From assembly GCF_001902635.1 (NCBI RefSeq), contig NZ_MJAO01000015.1:82860-146859 (forward strand): DNA of 64,000 nucleotides, read 5' to 3'. The stretch comes from Serratia marcescens. Its GTDB lineage: Bacteria; Pseudomonadota; Gammaproteobacteria; Enterobacterales; Enterobacteriaceae. Positions 11,761-20,610 of the stretch are shown here, in pieces. Numbering within the stretch: position 1 is the first letter of the stretch; each line of letters opens with the position of its first letter. The position numbers and the translations under genes were made by a program. The notes beneath the pieces are model-generated. The model had not been told where the DNA came from. It searched no databases and saw nothing but the letters and a program-made list of their open reading frames with translations.

Positions 11761-12015
11761 ATGACCCAACCGAGACTTATTCAGAAGATGAACCGGTTAC
11801 TCGCTGTCCTCGTTGTTCTGTGCGCGGTGTTAGCGACGTTGTATGGGCTGGTGCACTTTGGCGCGCGTTCGGTGCCGCGGGCGATTGCGGTCACCGAAAT
11901 GCAATTGGGATGTGAAGATGAACCTGAACTCGCCAACGATTGCAGCGGCGAAGACGACGCTCCCGCCGACGAGTTTCGCCAGTCTGGCGCGCTGAACGCG
12001 CAAGCCGACGGCTAG
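11761..12015 (+). CDS. Small single-pass membrane or secreted protein, unknown
   Basis: An 84-residue ORF with one hydrophobic segment (LLAVLVVLCAVLATLYGLV) near the N-terminus and an acidic tail with two cysteines (CEDEPELANDC). Translation may instead start at the ATG at 11788, which begins MNRLLAVLV and places the hydrophobic segment like a signal anchor. Neither start has a strong ribosome binding site. No family was recognised. It precedes marC on the same strand by 102 bases. Confidence 0.5.
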   Translation: MTQPRLIQKMNRLLAVLVVLCAVLATLYGLVHFGARSVPRAIAVTEMQLGCEDEPELANDCSGEDDAPADEFRQSGALNAQADG

Positions 12016-12117
12016 CCTTACGGTTGCTTCCCATTGCCGCCAGGCACGCGGCGGGCTAGGCTGTTCACTCATTGGCCGCCGTTTGGCGGCTTAAACGTTG
12101 CACAGGGAGTCTATTTT

Positions 12118-12807
12118 ATGACGGGTATTTTGCAGTTATTCCAGGCCATCGGACTGGGTTTGGTGCTGCTGTTGCCGCTGGCCAACCCGCTGACCACGGT
12201 GGCGCTGCTGCTCGGGTTGTCCGGCAATATGACGCGCGAAGAGCGCAATCAGCAATCGCTGATGGCCTCGGTTTATGTGTTCTGCATCATGACAGTGGCG
12301 TTTTACGCCGGGCAAGTGGTGATGAACACCTTCGGTATTTCGATCCCCGGCCTGCGCATCGCCGGCGGCCTGATCGTCGCCTTCATCGGTTTCCGCATGC
12401 TGTTCCCGCAGCAAAGCGCCGAAGAGGCGCCGGAAGTGGAAACCAAGTCGCACGAGCTGCGCCATAAAACCTCGGCCAACATCGCCTTCGTGCCGCTGGC
12501 GATGCCGAGCACCGCCGGGCCGGGTACCATCGCGATGATCATCAGCTCGGCGTCGAGCATCAAAGACAACACGCTGGGTTTCGAACCTTGGGTGCTGGCC
12601 GTGGCGCCGGTCGCCATCTTCCTGACGGTAGCGGTGATCCTGTGGGGCTGCCTGCTCAGTTCCGGTGCCATCATGCGCTTGGTGGGGAAAAGCGGCATCG
12701 AGGCGATCTCGCGCCTGATGGGCTTCCTGCTGGTGTGTATGGGCGTGCAGTTCATCATCAACGGCGTGCTGGAGATCATCTCCACTTATACGCCGCACGC
12801 CGCCTGA
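12118..12807 (+). CDS. marC: MarC-family inner membrane protein
   Basis: A 229-residue, six-helix membrane protein that aligns along its length with E. coli MarC (221 aa). Shared stretches include [60 protein letters not shown] and [20 protein letters not shown]. The family is called NAAT/MarC. E. coli marC is divergent from marRAB but does not itself cause multiple drug resistance, and its substrate is unknown. No marRAB is present here. The ATG at 12118 follows a ribosome site, CAGGGAG. Confidence 0.93.
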   Translation: MTGILQLFQAIGLGLVLLLPLANPLTTVALLLGLSGNMTREERNQQSLMASVYVFCIMTVAFYAGQVVMNTFGISIPGLRIAGGLIVAFIGFRMLFPQQSAEEAPEVETKSHELRHKTSANIAFVPLAMPSTAGPGTIAMIISSASSIKDNTLGFEPWVLAVAPVAIFLTVAVILWGCLLSSGAIMRLVGKSGIEAISRLMGFLLVCMGVQFIINGVLEIISTYTPHAA

Positions 12808-12818
12808 CCGTTAAACAT

Positions 12819-12837
12819 GGGCGCGATGACCGCGCCC
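12819..12837. terminator. Stem-loop between convergent marC and binding-protein gene
   Basis: GGGCGCG-atgac-CGCGCCC lies in the 37-base gap between the two convergent stops. It lacks a strong T-run on either strand, so termination strength is uncertain. Confidence 0.45.
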
Positions 12838-12844
12838 GTTGCCG

Positions 12845-13978
12845 TTATTTCCCCGCCGGCGCCTGCGCGCCCAAAATGCCCTTGCCTTCCGGCACTTCGG
12901 TAAAGCGGTTGAGGATCTCGCTATAGGTCTTGGCCGGGTCCAGATCCGGGAACTGCGACGGATAGATAAATTTCGCCAAATACTCCAGCCCGACAATGTT
13001 GTACGGGTGGTTGTAGAAGTTATGGTAGATGCCGTAGAACCGCCCTTCCTTCACCGCCGACACCTGCGCGAACCCCGGGCGCTGCTTCATGCGGTTGAAA
13101 GCCTCATCCACCTGCTGCTGCGTCACGCCATAGCCAAACGGCACCGCGGCGTTGGTCTTGCTGGCCCACTGCGAGCCGGAGACGATGTAGGCGTCCGGTT
13201 TCAGGCTGATCACTTTTTCCAGCGCCACGTCGCCGGTCGCGCCCGGCAGCAGCGCAGAGCCGATGTTGCGCGCGCCGACCGCTTCCACCAACGCACCCCA
13301 GCCGACGTGAGAGTGGGTATAGCAGCAGGACTCCAGTCCGTTCAGGCCGGCCTTGGCTTCAAAGAACACCAGCGGTTTGGGTTCCACCGCCTGCGTCTTG
13401 GCCAGAATGGCCTGGTAGTGCTGCTGATAATAATCGGTATATTGCTTGGCCTCGCTTTCGCGGTTGAGGGTTTCCCCCAGCAGCGTCACGCTTTTCGGCG
13501 TGTTTTCCACCGGCTTGAGCATGGTGTCGATAAACAGCACCGGCACGTTCAGCGCCTTCAGCTTATCCAGCACACCGGTTTGGCTCAGCGAAGGTTTGGA
13601 ACGCAGCTGGGCGATCATCAGATCTGGCCGCTTGGCGATCACGCTCTCCAGGTTGACTTCGCCCTTGTCGCTGAACCCCATATCGATAATGTTTTTCGCT
13701 GCCGGCCATTTGCTTTGCAAGATGTCCCAGGTCGCCGCGTCGCTTTTCTTCAGCAGGTTGTTCCAGGCCACCAGCCGATCGAACGGGTTGGCGCGATCCA
13801 GCAGCGCCAGCGTGAGAATGTCGCGCCCGTCCTGCACCACGATGCGTTTTGGCTCTTGCTGGAGGGTAAGCGTCTGGCCGGAGGTGTCGGTCAGGGTCAG
13901 CGGATAGGTGGTAGCCATCGCCGGGGCGGAAAGCGCGGCGGCGCAAACCAGCGCCGACAGAGTGATTCGACGGTGCAC
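12845..13978 (-). CDS. Periplasmic binding protein for an iron/siderophore or haem-type ABC importer
   Basis: A 377-residue protein with a Sec signal peptide (MHRRITLSALVCAAALSAPAMA). The mature protein has the FepB/BtuF-type fold signature: PKRIVVQDGRDILTLALLD near the start, a long linking helix, and repeated phrases such as KPDAYIVSG and RFYGIYHNFYNHPYNIVGLEYLA. Such proteins deliver ferric siderophores or haem to an FecCD-type permease. No permease or ATPase gene is adjacent, so it is an orphan or a partner for components elsewhere. A Fur-box-like sequence lies 41 bases upstream, which supports an iron role. Confidence 0.85.
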   Translation of the reverse strand: MHRRITLSALVCAAALSAPAMATTYPLTLTDTSGQTLTLQQEPKRIVVQDGRDILTLALLDRANPFDRLVAWNNLLKKSDAATWDILQSKWPAAKNIIDMGFSDKGEVNLESVIAKRPDLMIAQLRSKPSLSQTGVLDKLKALNVPVLFIDTMLKPVENTPKSVTLLGETLNRESEAKQYTDYYQQHYQAILAKTQAVEPKPLVFFEAKAGLNGLESCCYTHSHVGWGALVEAVGARNIGSALLPGATGDVALEKVISLKPDAYIVSGSQWASKTNAAVPFGYGVTQQQVDEAFNRMKQRPGFAQVSAVKEGRFYGIYHNFYNHPYNIVGLEYLAKFIYPSQFPDLDPAKTYSEILNRFTEVPEGKGILGAQAPAGK

Positions 13979-14019
13979 GAAAAGCTCCTTGGTAAATAAT
14001 TCAATCCGGGAATAGTAAT

Positions 14020-14038
14020 GAGAATGGCTAGCATTATC
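14020..14038 (-). promoter_or_regulatory. Fur box upstream of the orphan binding protein
   Basis: GAGAATGGCTAGCATTATC matches the 19-base Fur consensus GATAATGATAATCATTATC at 14 positions, with both outer arms conserved. It lies 41 bases before the start codon. Iron-dependent repression is inferred. Confidence 0.75.
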
Positions 14039-14128
14039 AAAGATAACGCCGCATCACCCGGCGATTAATTGCAAAGGGATGTGTAAAACGACGTTAAGAG
14101 GCGCGCCGGAAACGGCGCGCCCAGAGGA

Positions 14129-15412
14129 TCACACCAGGCCGTAGATCAGCGCCGACAGCGCGATCAACCCCATCACCAGCACGAATACGTTGCTTGCCGC
14201 ACGGTATTTGCGCATCGCCGGCACCGCGCGCACGGCGTACATCGGCAGGATGAACAGGATCGCCGCAATCAGCGGGCCACTGATGGTTTCGATGATGTGC
14301 AGCGCGCTCGGGTTCCACACCGTCGCCGCCCAGGTGAGCAGGAACAGCGACACCGCCGAGATGCGGTGCGTCATGCGCGAACTGAGCGGCTTGCCGACCG
14401 CGCGCGTAACGCCGTCGATCAGGCTGGTCGCCCCTTCCGTCACGCCCAGCGAGGTGCCGAGATAGGATTTGGCCATCGCCAGCATCGCCATCACCGGGCC
14501 GAGATAGGCGATCAGCGGGTTGGAGAACTTGTTGGCCAACGTGGTCAACACCGTGATGTTCTGTTCTTTCGCCTGCAGCATGTCTTCATGCGACAGGCTC
14601 AGCACGCAGCTGAACACGAAGAACAACACGGTGACGCAGATCAGCACGTAGCTGTAGCGCATGATGCGCGCGCAGCGGCGTTCCGCTTTGTCACCGTACA
14701 GGCTTTTTTGGGTCGAAGCGAAAGAAGAGATGATCGGCGCATGGCTAAAGGAGAACACCATCACCGGCACCGCCAACCACAGCGAATGCCACAGCCCCGG
14801 CGTGTCAAAGCGCGTAGCGGCCAGACCGTGAACGAAGTTGGCGGTATTCCAGGTCGGCATCAGATACAGCGAAATGCCCATCAGGAACACCAACAGCGGG
14901 AACACCAGCATGCCCATCGCCGCCACGATGCTGTCTTTGCCGCGCAGCAGCACCAGATTGAGCACCACCACCACCGCCAGGCTCAGCCAGACGCGCGGCA
15001 ACGGCGCCACGTGGAACTGATGGATCAGGAAACTGTCCAGCGCGTTGGTGATCGAAATGCTGTACACCAGCACGATCGGGAAGAACGCCATCAGGTACAG
15101 CATCATGATGATTTTGCCGGCCAACACGCCGAAGTGTTCCACCACCACATCGTGAATGTTGCCGTCGCGGCTGGAGCCGGAAAGCACGAAGCGGCTGAGC
15201 GCACGGTGCGGCAAATAGGTCAGCGGGAAAGCGAACAGCGCCATCAACAGCAGCACCAGGGGGCCGTTCAGCCCGGCATTGATCGGCAAGAACAACGTGC
15301 CGGCACCCACCGCAGTGGCATAGAGACCGAACATCCAGACGGTGTCGGTTTTGTTCCATTTGGCAGGCTGAGCGGCCGTCAGCGTGCCTGAATCGGGAGA
15401 AATCGTACTCAT
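14129..15412 (-). CDS. SdaC-like serine/threonine proton symporter (HAAAP family)
   Basis: A 427-residue permease with about eleven membrane helices. It aligns throughout with E. coli SdaC: KTDTVWMFGLYATAVGAGTLFLPINAG at the start, LTYLPHRALSRFVLSG, FPIVLVYSISITNALDSF, WLAVPVMVFSFSHAPIISSF and FFVFSCVLSLSHEDM. This places it in the hydroxy/aromatic amino acid permease family (SdaC, TdcC, YhaO). Serine is the likeliest substrate, but no serine deaminase gene is adjacent, so specificity is uncertain. It stands alone between the Fur-boxed binding protein and the gluconate dehydrogenase operon. Confidence 0.88.
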   Translation of the reverse strand: MSTISPDSGTLTAAQPAKWNKTDTVWMFGLYATAVGAGTLFLPINAGLNGPLVLLLMALFAFPLTYLPHRALSRFVLSGSSRDGNIHDVVVEHFGVLAGKIIMMLYLMAFFPIVLVYSISITNALDSFLIHQFHVAPLPRVWLSLAVVVVLNLVLLRGKDSIVAAMGMLVFPLLVFLMGISLYLMPTWNTANFVHGLAATRFDTPGLWHSLWLAVPVMVFSFSHAPIISSFASTQKSLYGDKAERRCARIMRYSYVLICVTVLFFVFSCVLSLSHEDMLQAKEQNITVLTTLANKFSNPLIAYLGPVMAMLAMAKSYLGTSLGVTEGATSLIDGVTRAVGKPLSSRMTHRISAVSLFLLTWAATVWNPSALHIIETISGPLIAAILFILPMYAVRAVPAMRKYRAASNVFVLVMGLIALSALIYGLV

Positions 15413-15631
15413 GAGACAGTCTACCTTAATCTGCGGCGCTAACGATTGCGCCTAACGGGATATCCTTCTCCGCGAATTTTTAATAGTAATCAGTAAATTA
15501 AAGCGATATTTCATACTTGCGCCTGATGAAAGGACGGCAAAGGATAATGAAAAATCCCCTGCGGGTCTATGTTTTATCGGCCGAGCGGGCGATTTGTGAC
15601 CGGATAATGCTGAAAAAATCGGCGCGCGCAG

Positions 15632-15661
15632 GAAAAACGAAGGGCCCCCTGCGGAGCCCTT
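15632..15661 (-). terminator. Terminator of the gluconate dehydrogenase operon
   Basis: On the minus strand AAGGGC and GCCCTT arms with inner GC pairs form a hairpin followed by CGTTTTTCC, eight bases after the cytochrome gene stop. Confidence 0.8.
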
Positions 15662-15668
15662 AAGCGGT

Positions 15669-17006
15669 TTACTTCTTCGCGTCCGGATGGTCCGGCACCT
15701 CGGCGCTGCCCATCTCCTTCTCGTCACGGATCATCGAGCGGTCTTTACGCACGCTGGCCACGTCGGAGGCGCTCACCGGTTTGGCGCTGTTGCCCCAGCT
15801 GGAGCGGATGAAGTTCACCACGTCCGCCACCTGCTGATCGTTCAGACGCCAGCCGAACGGCGGCATGGTGATGTTGGATACCGCCCCCTGCACCGCCGGC
15901 GTGGTGTTGCCGGTCAGCACGATGTGGATCAGCGAGGTCGCATCCTCGGTTTGCACCACCGGGTTGCCCTTCAGCGACGGGAAGGCGCGCTTGTAGCCCA
16001 CGCCGTCGGTGCGGTGGCAGGCCGCGCAGTTATCGACATAGAGCGCCGCGCCGGGCTTGCTGTCGTCGCCGCGCCACAGATCCTTGGCCACGCTGTCTTC
16101 GACCGGCGCCGTCTGTTGCTTGCCGTCTTTCGGCGGCAGCGATTTCAGGTAGCGCGCGATGGCGGTCAGATCGTCGTCACTCAGGTATTGCAGGCTGTGT
16201 TCCACCACATCGCTCATGCCGCCAAACACGATCGCCTTGTCATTGCGGCCGGTTTTCAGGAACTCGGTCAGCTCCGCTTCGCTCCAGCTGCCCAGGCCGT
16301 CTTTACGATCGCCGCGCAGGCTGGACGCGACCCAGCCGTCGATCGGCGCGTTGCTGCCGGACAGGTAGTCGTTGCTTTCGCTGTCGCTCAGCGCTTTTTC
16401 CTGCATGGTGATGCTGCGCGGGGTATGGCAAGCGCCGCAGTGGCCCAGGCCTTCCACCAGGTAGCGGCCGCGTTCAATCACCGGATCGGCCTTGGCGTCA
16501 GCCACGAAGTCCGCCGGCGTCGGCGCGAACATGCCGCGCCAGATGCTCAGCGGCCAGCGCATCGACAGCGGCCACGGGATGTCGGAGTCCTTGTTGGCCT
16601 GCTCCACCGGCTGCACGCCGTGCATGAAATAGGCGTACATGGCGCGCATGTCGTCCTCTTTCACCAGCGCGAACGACGGGTACGGCATCGCCGGGTACAG
16701 GGTGCTGCCGTTTTTGGCTACGCCCTTACGCACCGCGTTGTCGAAATCCTCGAAGCTGTAATCGCCGATGCCGGTTTTCTTGTCCGGCGTGATGTTGGTG
16801 GAGTAGATGGTGCCGATCGGCGTCTCCATCGCCAGGCCGCCGGCGAAGGTTTTGCCGTTCTTGCCGTCGGTGTGGCAGGCCACGCAATCGCCGGCGCGCG
16901 CCAGGTATTCACCGCGCTTGATCAGCTCGCTGCTGACGGTGGCGTCCTGCGCCCAAACGGAGAAACTCACTGCACTGAGAACCAGTGCCGGTACAAATGC
17001 TTTCAT
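15669..17006 (-). CDS. Gluconate 2-dehydrogenase cytochrome c subunit (three haems)
   Basis: A 445-residue periplasmic, membrane-attached cytochrome. A signal peptide (MKAFVPALVLSAVSFSVWA) is followed by three c-type haem motifs: CVACH near residue 42, CGACH near residue 190 and CAACH near residue 330. Each motif has a Met-containing ligand region downstream. It takes electrons from the flavoprotein subunit and passes them to ubiquinone. The gene is 12 bases after the GMC flavoprotein gene. The same architecture serves fructose, 2-ketogluconate and alcohol dehydrogenases, so gluconate as substrate is inferred from the best-known enterobacterial members. Confidence 0.9.
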   Translation of the reverse strand: MKAFVPALVLSAVSFSVWAQDATVSSELIKRGEYLARAGDCVACHTDGKNGKTFAGGLAMETPIGTIYSTNITPDKKTGIGDYSFEDFDNAVRKGVAKNGSTLYPAMPYPSFALVKEDDMRAMYAYFMHGVQPVEQANKDSDIPWPLSMRWPLSIWRGMFAPTPADFVADAKADPVIERGRYLVEGLGHCGACHTPRSITMQEKALSDSESNDYLSGSNAPIDGWVASSLRGDRKDGLGSWSEAELTEFLKTGRNDKAIVFGGMSDVVEHSLQYLSDDDLTAIARYLKSLPPKDGKQQTAPVEDSVAKDLWRGDDSKPGAALYVDNCAACHRTDGVGYKRAFPSLKGNPVVQTEDATSLIHIVLTGNTTPAVQGAVSNITMPPFGWRLNDQQVADVVNFIRSSWGNSAKPVSASDVASVRKDRSMIRDEKEMGSAEVPDHPDAKK

Positions 17007-17018
17007 CGTTCGCCGTCC

Positions 17019-18800
17019 TTATGCCTGCACCAATGGGCCTGGGTTTTTCAGATACTGCTCGCGAATGGCGCGGGCAGACCAGTAAGCCAGCGCCGCCACG
17101 GTGCCGGTCGGGTTGTAGCCCAGCCCCTGCGGGAAGGCCGATGCGCCGATCGAGAACACGTTGTGCACATCCCAGCTCTGCAGATAGCGGTTGACCGCGC
17201 TGGTATTCGGATCTTCCCCCATCACCGCGCCGCCGTTCATATGGGTGGTCTGGTAGTTGGTGGTATCGAAGTGGCTGTTGGCGTTTTTCGGGCTGCCGGC
17301 GATCAGTTTCGGGTTCATCGCCTTGGCGATCGGCGCCATCTTGTCGTACATGAACTGCGCCATCTTGATGTCGTTTTCCTGCCAGTCGAACGTCATGCGC
17401 AGCAACGGCTGGCCGAACACGTTCTTGTAGTTGGGATCGAGATCCAGATAGTTGTTGCGGTACGACTGGTGCGCGCCGTGGGCGTCCATCGACACATGGT
17501 GGGTATAGGCATCCGCCACCGCCGCTTTCCACTTGCTGCCCCAGGCCGGGGTGCCCGGCGGGGTCGGCAGGCCGGAGATCGGCTTGGTGCCCGCCTGGTT
17601 GACCCAGAACGGCGAACCGCCGACGAAGCCTTCTTTGGCATGGTCGAAGTTATCGGCGTTGAAATCGTCCACGCCCACGCCGTTGCCGCCGGCGCCGATG
17701 AACGGGTTGGTGAACACGTCTTTATCGAAGAACGCCTTGATGGTGGTCATGTTCTGGTAAGCGAAGTTGCGCCCAACCACGCCTTCGCCGGTCACCGGAT
17801 CGTAAGGCTTGCCGATGCCGGACAGCAGCATCAGGTGCACATTGTGGAACTGGAACGCGCCCAGGATCACCAGATCGGCCGGCTGTTCAATCTCGCGGCC
17901 CTGCGCATCGACGTAGTTCACGCCGGTGGCGCGGGACTTGTCGTCGGTCAGGTTGACCTTCAGCACGTTGGCGTTGGTGCGCAGCTCAAAGCGTTTTTCC
18001 ATGCGCAGCGCCGGCAAGATGTTGACGTTCGGCGAGGCTTTGGAATACATGTAGCAGGCGTAGCCGCTGCAGAAACCGCAGAAGTTGCACGGGCCCATCT
18101 GCGCGCCATACGGGTTGGTGTAAGAGTCCGAGGTGTTGGCGGACGGCAGGTTGTAAGGGTGGTAGCCCACCTCCAGCGCCGCTTTCTCGAACAGCTGGGC
18201 GGAGTAGGTGTTTTTCTGCGCCGGCAGCGGGAAGTCGTCGGAGCGATCCGGCGCAAAGCGGTTGCCGCCCTTCTGCGCCACTTTCTGCCCCTTGATGGTC
18301 CAGGCGGTGCCGGAGGTACCGAACACTTTCTCCGCCTTGTCAAAGAACGGCTCCAGCTCGTCGTAGGTCACGCCGAAGTCCTGGATGGTCATGTCCTTCG
18401 GAATGAAGTTTTTGCCGTAGCGCTCTTCATAGTGGCTGCGCATGCGCAGTTCGATCGGATCGACGCGGAAATGCACCCCCGACCAGTGCAGACCGGCGCC
18501 GCCAACGCCGGTACCCGGCAGAAACGCCGCCAGCTGGCGGTAAGGCACCGCGGTCTGGCTGCTGTTGTGGCGAATGGTGACGGTGCTTTTAGACAGATCC
18601 TGGAACAGCTTGCGGCGGATGTTATAGGTCAGCTCGTCGATCACCTGCGGATAAGAACCGTCCGGGTAGGTGTCGCGCATCGGGCCACGCTCCAGCGCCA
18701 CCACGTTGAGGCCGGCCTCGGTCAGCTCTTTGGCCATGATCGCGCCCACCCAGCCGAAGCCGACGATCACCGCGTCTACTTTTTTCATTACCGTTGCCAT
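17019..18800 (-). CDS. Gluconate 2-dehydrogenase flavoprotein subunit (GMC oxidoreductase)
   Basis: A 593-residue GMC-family enzyme. The N-terminal FAD-binding motif is VDAVIVGFGWVGAIMAKEL, with VVALERG after it. The C-terminal half has the His/Asn active-site region (THMNGGAVMGEDPNTSAVN) and the FSIGASAFPQGLGYNPTGTV flavin-binding stretch. It has no signal peptide of its own and is expected to be carried out by the Tat-signal-bearing small subunit. A Cys-rich stretch (CNFCGFCSGYACYM) near residue 240 resembles the 3Fe-4S site of related FAD-dependent sugar dehydrogenases. It oxidises gluconate to 2-ketogluconate at the periplasmic face. It lies two bases after the small-subunit gene. Confidence 0.92.
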   Translation of the reverse strand: MATVMKKVDAVIVGFGWVGAIMAKELTEAGLNVVALERGPMRDTYPDGSYPQVIDELTYNIRRKLFQDLSKSTVTIRHNSSQTAVPYRQLAAFLPGTGVGGAGLHWSGVHFRVDPIELRMRSHYEERYGKNFIPKDMTIQDFGVTYDELEPFFDKAEKVFGTSGTAWTIKGQKVAQKGGNRFAPDRSDDFPLPAQKNTYSAQLFEKAALEVGYHPYNLPSANTSDSYTNPYGAQMGPCNFCGFCSGYACYMYSKASPNVNILPALRMEKRFELRTNANVLKVNLTDDKSRATGVNYVDAQGREIEQPADLVILGAFQFHNVHLMLLSGIGKPYDPVTGEGVVGRNFAYQNMTTIKAFFDKDVFTNPFIGAGGNGVGVDDFNADNFDHAKEGFVGGSPFWVNQAGTKPISGLPTPPGTPAWGSKWKAAVADAYTHHVSMDAHGAHQSYRNNYLDLDPNYKNVFGQPLLRMTFDWQENDIKMAQFMYDKMAPIAKAMNPKLIAGSPKNANSHFDTTNYQTTHMNGGAVMGEDPNTSAVNRYLQSWDVHNVFSIGASAFPQGLGYNPTGTVAALAYWSARAIREQYLKNPGPLVQA

Positions 18801-18802
18801 GA

Positions 18803-19528
18803 TTAGCCCCTCTCCCCTCGAATCGATACCGGCGGGAAGGGATAACGCTCCCCTCGCTCAACCCAGTCCATAAAATCGGCGCGCGCGCCCGGAAAATTAA
18901 TCAGCTTCCAACCGACCATGTCTTTGTTACCGCCATGGATCGGATCGCTGAAGAAACCTTCACGGGTGTTTTGCAGCAGATAGGAGAAGAACAGTTTCGA
19001 TGGCAGTTGCTGGAACTCGGCCTCGCCGGACTCGAATTTTTGCAGCATGGCGTCTTGCTGGGCGCCATCCAATTCGGCGAAAGGCTTGCCGGCGGTTTTC
19101 TTGCTGTAGGCGTCGGCGTCACTGATGCCGAGGTTGTAGATCTGCTTGGGCACCAGCGGCAGCTGATAGCCCATTTCCTTCGGCACATCGGGATTGAACG
19201 GCCCCTGCATGTACCAGATGGAGCCGGTCGCGTAAGGCGTGTTCATCTGACGATCGATAAACTCCGGCACGCCGGCTTCCAATGCGCCGGGGCCGCGTTC
19301 GTCGGCCGGGATCAGGCGCGCGACGGCGGCCTTGACGAAGGCCCACTCTTCCGGGGTGAAAAAGGTCGGTTGGTAATCGTTCTGCGTTGAGGTGTTCGTG
19401 GCAGCGACCGCCGGTGTCGGTGCCGTCAGCGCGCCAACGCCGCTGCCACCAATCACCGCCGCAGGAATTAAGGTCATCGATTTCAATAAGAAATCGCGCC
19501 GCGAATTGTTGGTTTTATGATTCGACAT
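18803..19528 (-). CDS. Gluconate 2-dehydrogenase small (gamma) subunit, Tat-exported
   Basis: A 241-residue member of the gluconate 2-dehydrogenase subunit 3 family. The Tat signal is plain: [20 protein letters not shown], followed by an Ala-rich h-region ending near AVAA. The mature part includes [20 protein letters not shown] and the C-terminal [20 protein letters not shown]. The small subunit is thought to escort the cofactor-loaded flavoprotein through the Tat pathway. I chose the ATG at 19528 because the upstream in-frame start at 19570 puts unrelated residues before the twin-arginine motif. First gene of the three-gene operon. Confidence 0.9.
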   Translation of the reverse strand: MSNHKTNNSRRDFLLKSMTLIPAAVIGGSGVGALTAPTPAVAATNTSTQNDYQPTFFTPEEWAFVKAAVARLIPADERGPGALEAGVPEFIDRQMNTPYATGSIWYMQGPFNPDVPKEMGYQLPLVPKQIYNLGISDADAYSKKTAGKPFAELDGAQQDAMLQKFESGEAEFQQLPSKLFFSYLLQNTREGFFSDPIHGGNKDMVGWKLINFPGARADFMDWVERGERYPFPPVSIRGERG

Positions 19529-19789
19529 GTCACATTCCATCCAAAGATAGTCACAACTATTTAACCGCAACCTTTCGTTCGATACGGGTTTTTAAAATAA
19601 TTTGTTACTTATTTGTATGTTTATTGAAGGTCAAGATGCGAGCAAACGCAAAGATGTTACCGGTAACTTATTGAATGAACGTAAAGATTTATCTGCTAAC
19701 GTAAATTTAACTTTTTGTGCGGTTTTTTCAGTAATCGGAAGGGAAATAACGAAAAATGAGAGGCCGGTCGCGATCTGAACCCGCACCGG

Positions 19790-19820
19790 AAACAAAATCG
19801 GCCGCGTTTAGCGGCCGATT
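19790..19820 (-). terminator. Terminator after emtA
   Basis: Stem AATCGGCCGC-taaa-GCGGCCGATT on the minus strand followed by TTGTTTCC, 16 bases after the emtA stop. Confidence 0.85.
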
Positions 19821-19835
19821 TGACAGGATTGAGGG

Positions 19836-20501
19836 TTACTGCGACATCGCCTGATAGGCGGTGGTCACCTTCCACAAGTAGCGCGGTGCCTGCGGCGCCG
19901 GGTGCTTTTTCTGGATGTGCTGATAAAACTCATCCGGGCTCATCTGATTGATGCGATTGACCGCCACGCGCTTGTCCGAGGAGAAGGTGCGCAACATGGC
20001 ACCCGCCCCGTTCACGTATGAAACGATGGTGGCGTAACGCAAAGTCTGTGGGTTGTTGATCCCGGCTAGCTGCTGGCTTTGAAGAATATTGATATAGGCC
20101 GTTCCCAGATCAATATTGACCGCCGGATCCTTCAGCTCACGCGAGCTGGGCTGCCCGCTTCGTCCTTTCATGCGATAGGCGTCGCGGCCGGCGGTAGAAG
20201 CCTTAAGCTGCATCAATCCCACTGCGTTCGAGGTGCTGACCACGTTCGGGTTAAACCCGGACTCCACCTGAATAATCGCTTTAATCAGCGTTTCGTCAAC
20301 GCCATAGTTGCTGGCGGCCTGACGAATGTAATCGTTGTAGACAACCGGAGTGCCTGTGCGGTTTACCGGTGCCTGCGGAGGGGGTTTTAACCAACCGCCG
20401 CGCGTTGTGCCACTGCCTGAAATATTGCTTGCCGTTTGCGGATCTTTGGCGCATCCCGACAAAAGCAAAATTGCCGTAAGGCAACCTATTTTTGTTTTCA
20501 C
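19836..20501 (-). CDS. emtA: Membrane-bound lytic murein transglycosylase EmtA (MltE)
   Basis: An SLT-domain lipoprotein that cuts peptidoglycan endolytically. The catalytic Glu is in IIQVESGFNPN, followed by the family motifs AVGLMQLKAS, the GTAYINIL segment and SYVNGAGAMLRTFSSDKR. The C-terminal HPAPQAPRYLWKV matches E. coli EmtA. I prefer the GTG start at 20501: it gives a compact lipoprotein signal (VKTKIGCLTAILLLSGC) and has a GGAGTGAGG ribosome site. In-frame ATG starts up to 20543 would put 14 residues ahead of that signal. It is divergent from the GhoS-like gene. Confidence 0.9.
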   Translation of the reverse strand: MKTKIGCLTAILLLSGCAKDPQTASNISGSGTTRGGWLKPPPQAPVNRTGTPVVYNDYIRQAASNYGVDETLIKAIIQVESGFNPNVVSTSNAVGLMQLKASTAGRDAYRMKGRSGQPSSRELKDPAVNIDLGTAYINILQSQQLAGINNPQTLRYATIVSYVNGAGAMLRTFSSDKRVAVNRINQMSPDEFYQHIQKKHPAPQAPRYLWKVTTAYQAMSQ

Positions 20502-20610
20502 AGAATCCCTCACTCCTTTCAATGAGTTGCGTAGCATATACAACTTGTAAGGACACCTGCAGTAATTTTTTGGGCTAATCTCAAGCTACCCATATACCAA
20601 GAGGTGATTT

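Noticed and set aside
15687..18806. A 1,039-codon open frame on the plus strand opposite the gluconate dehydrogenase genes
   Set aside because: It is antisense to three well-supported genes and is His/Arg/Ala-rich, the usual by-product of high GC codon bias. Several similar long antisense frames (8.9-10.5, 28.3-29.7, 40.4-42.2 and 47.2-48.9 kb) were dropped for the same reason.
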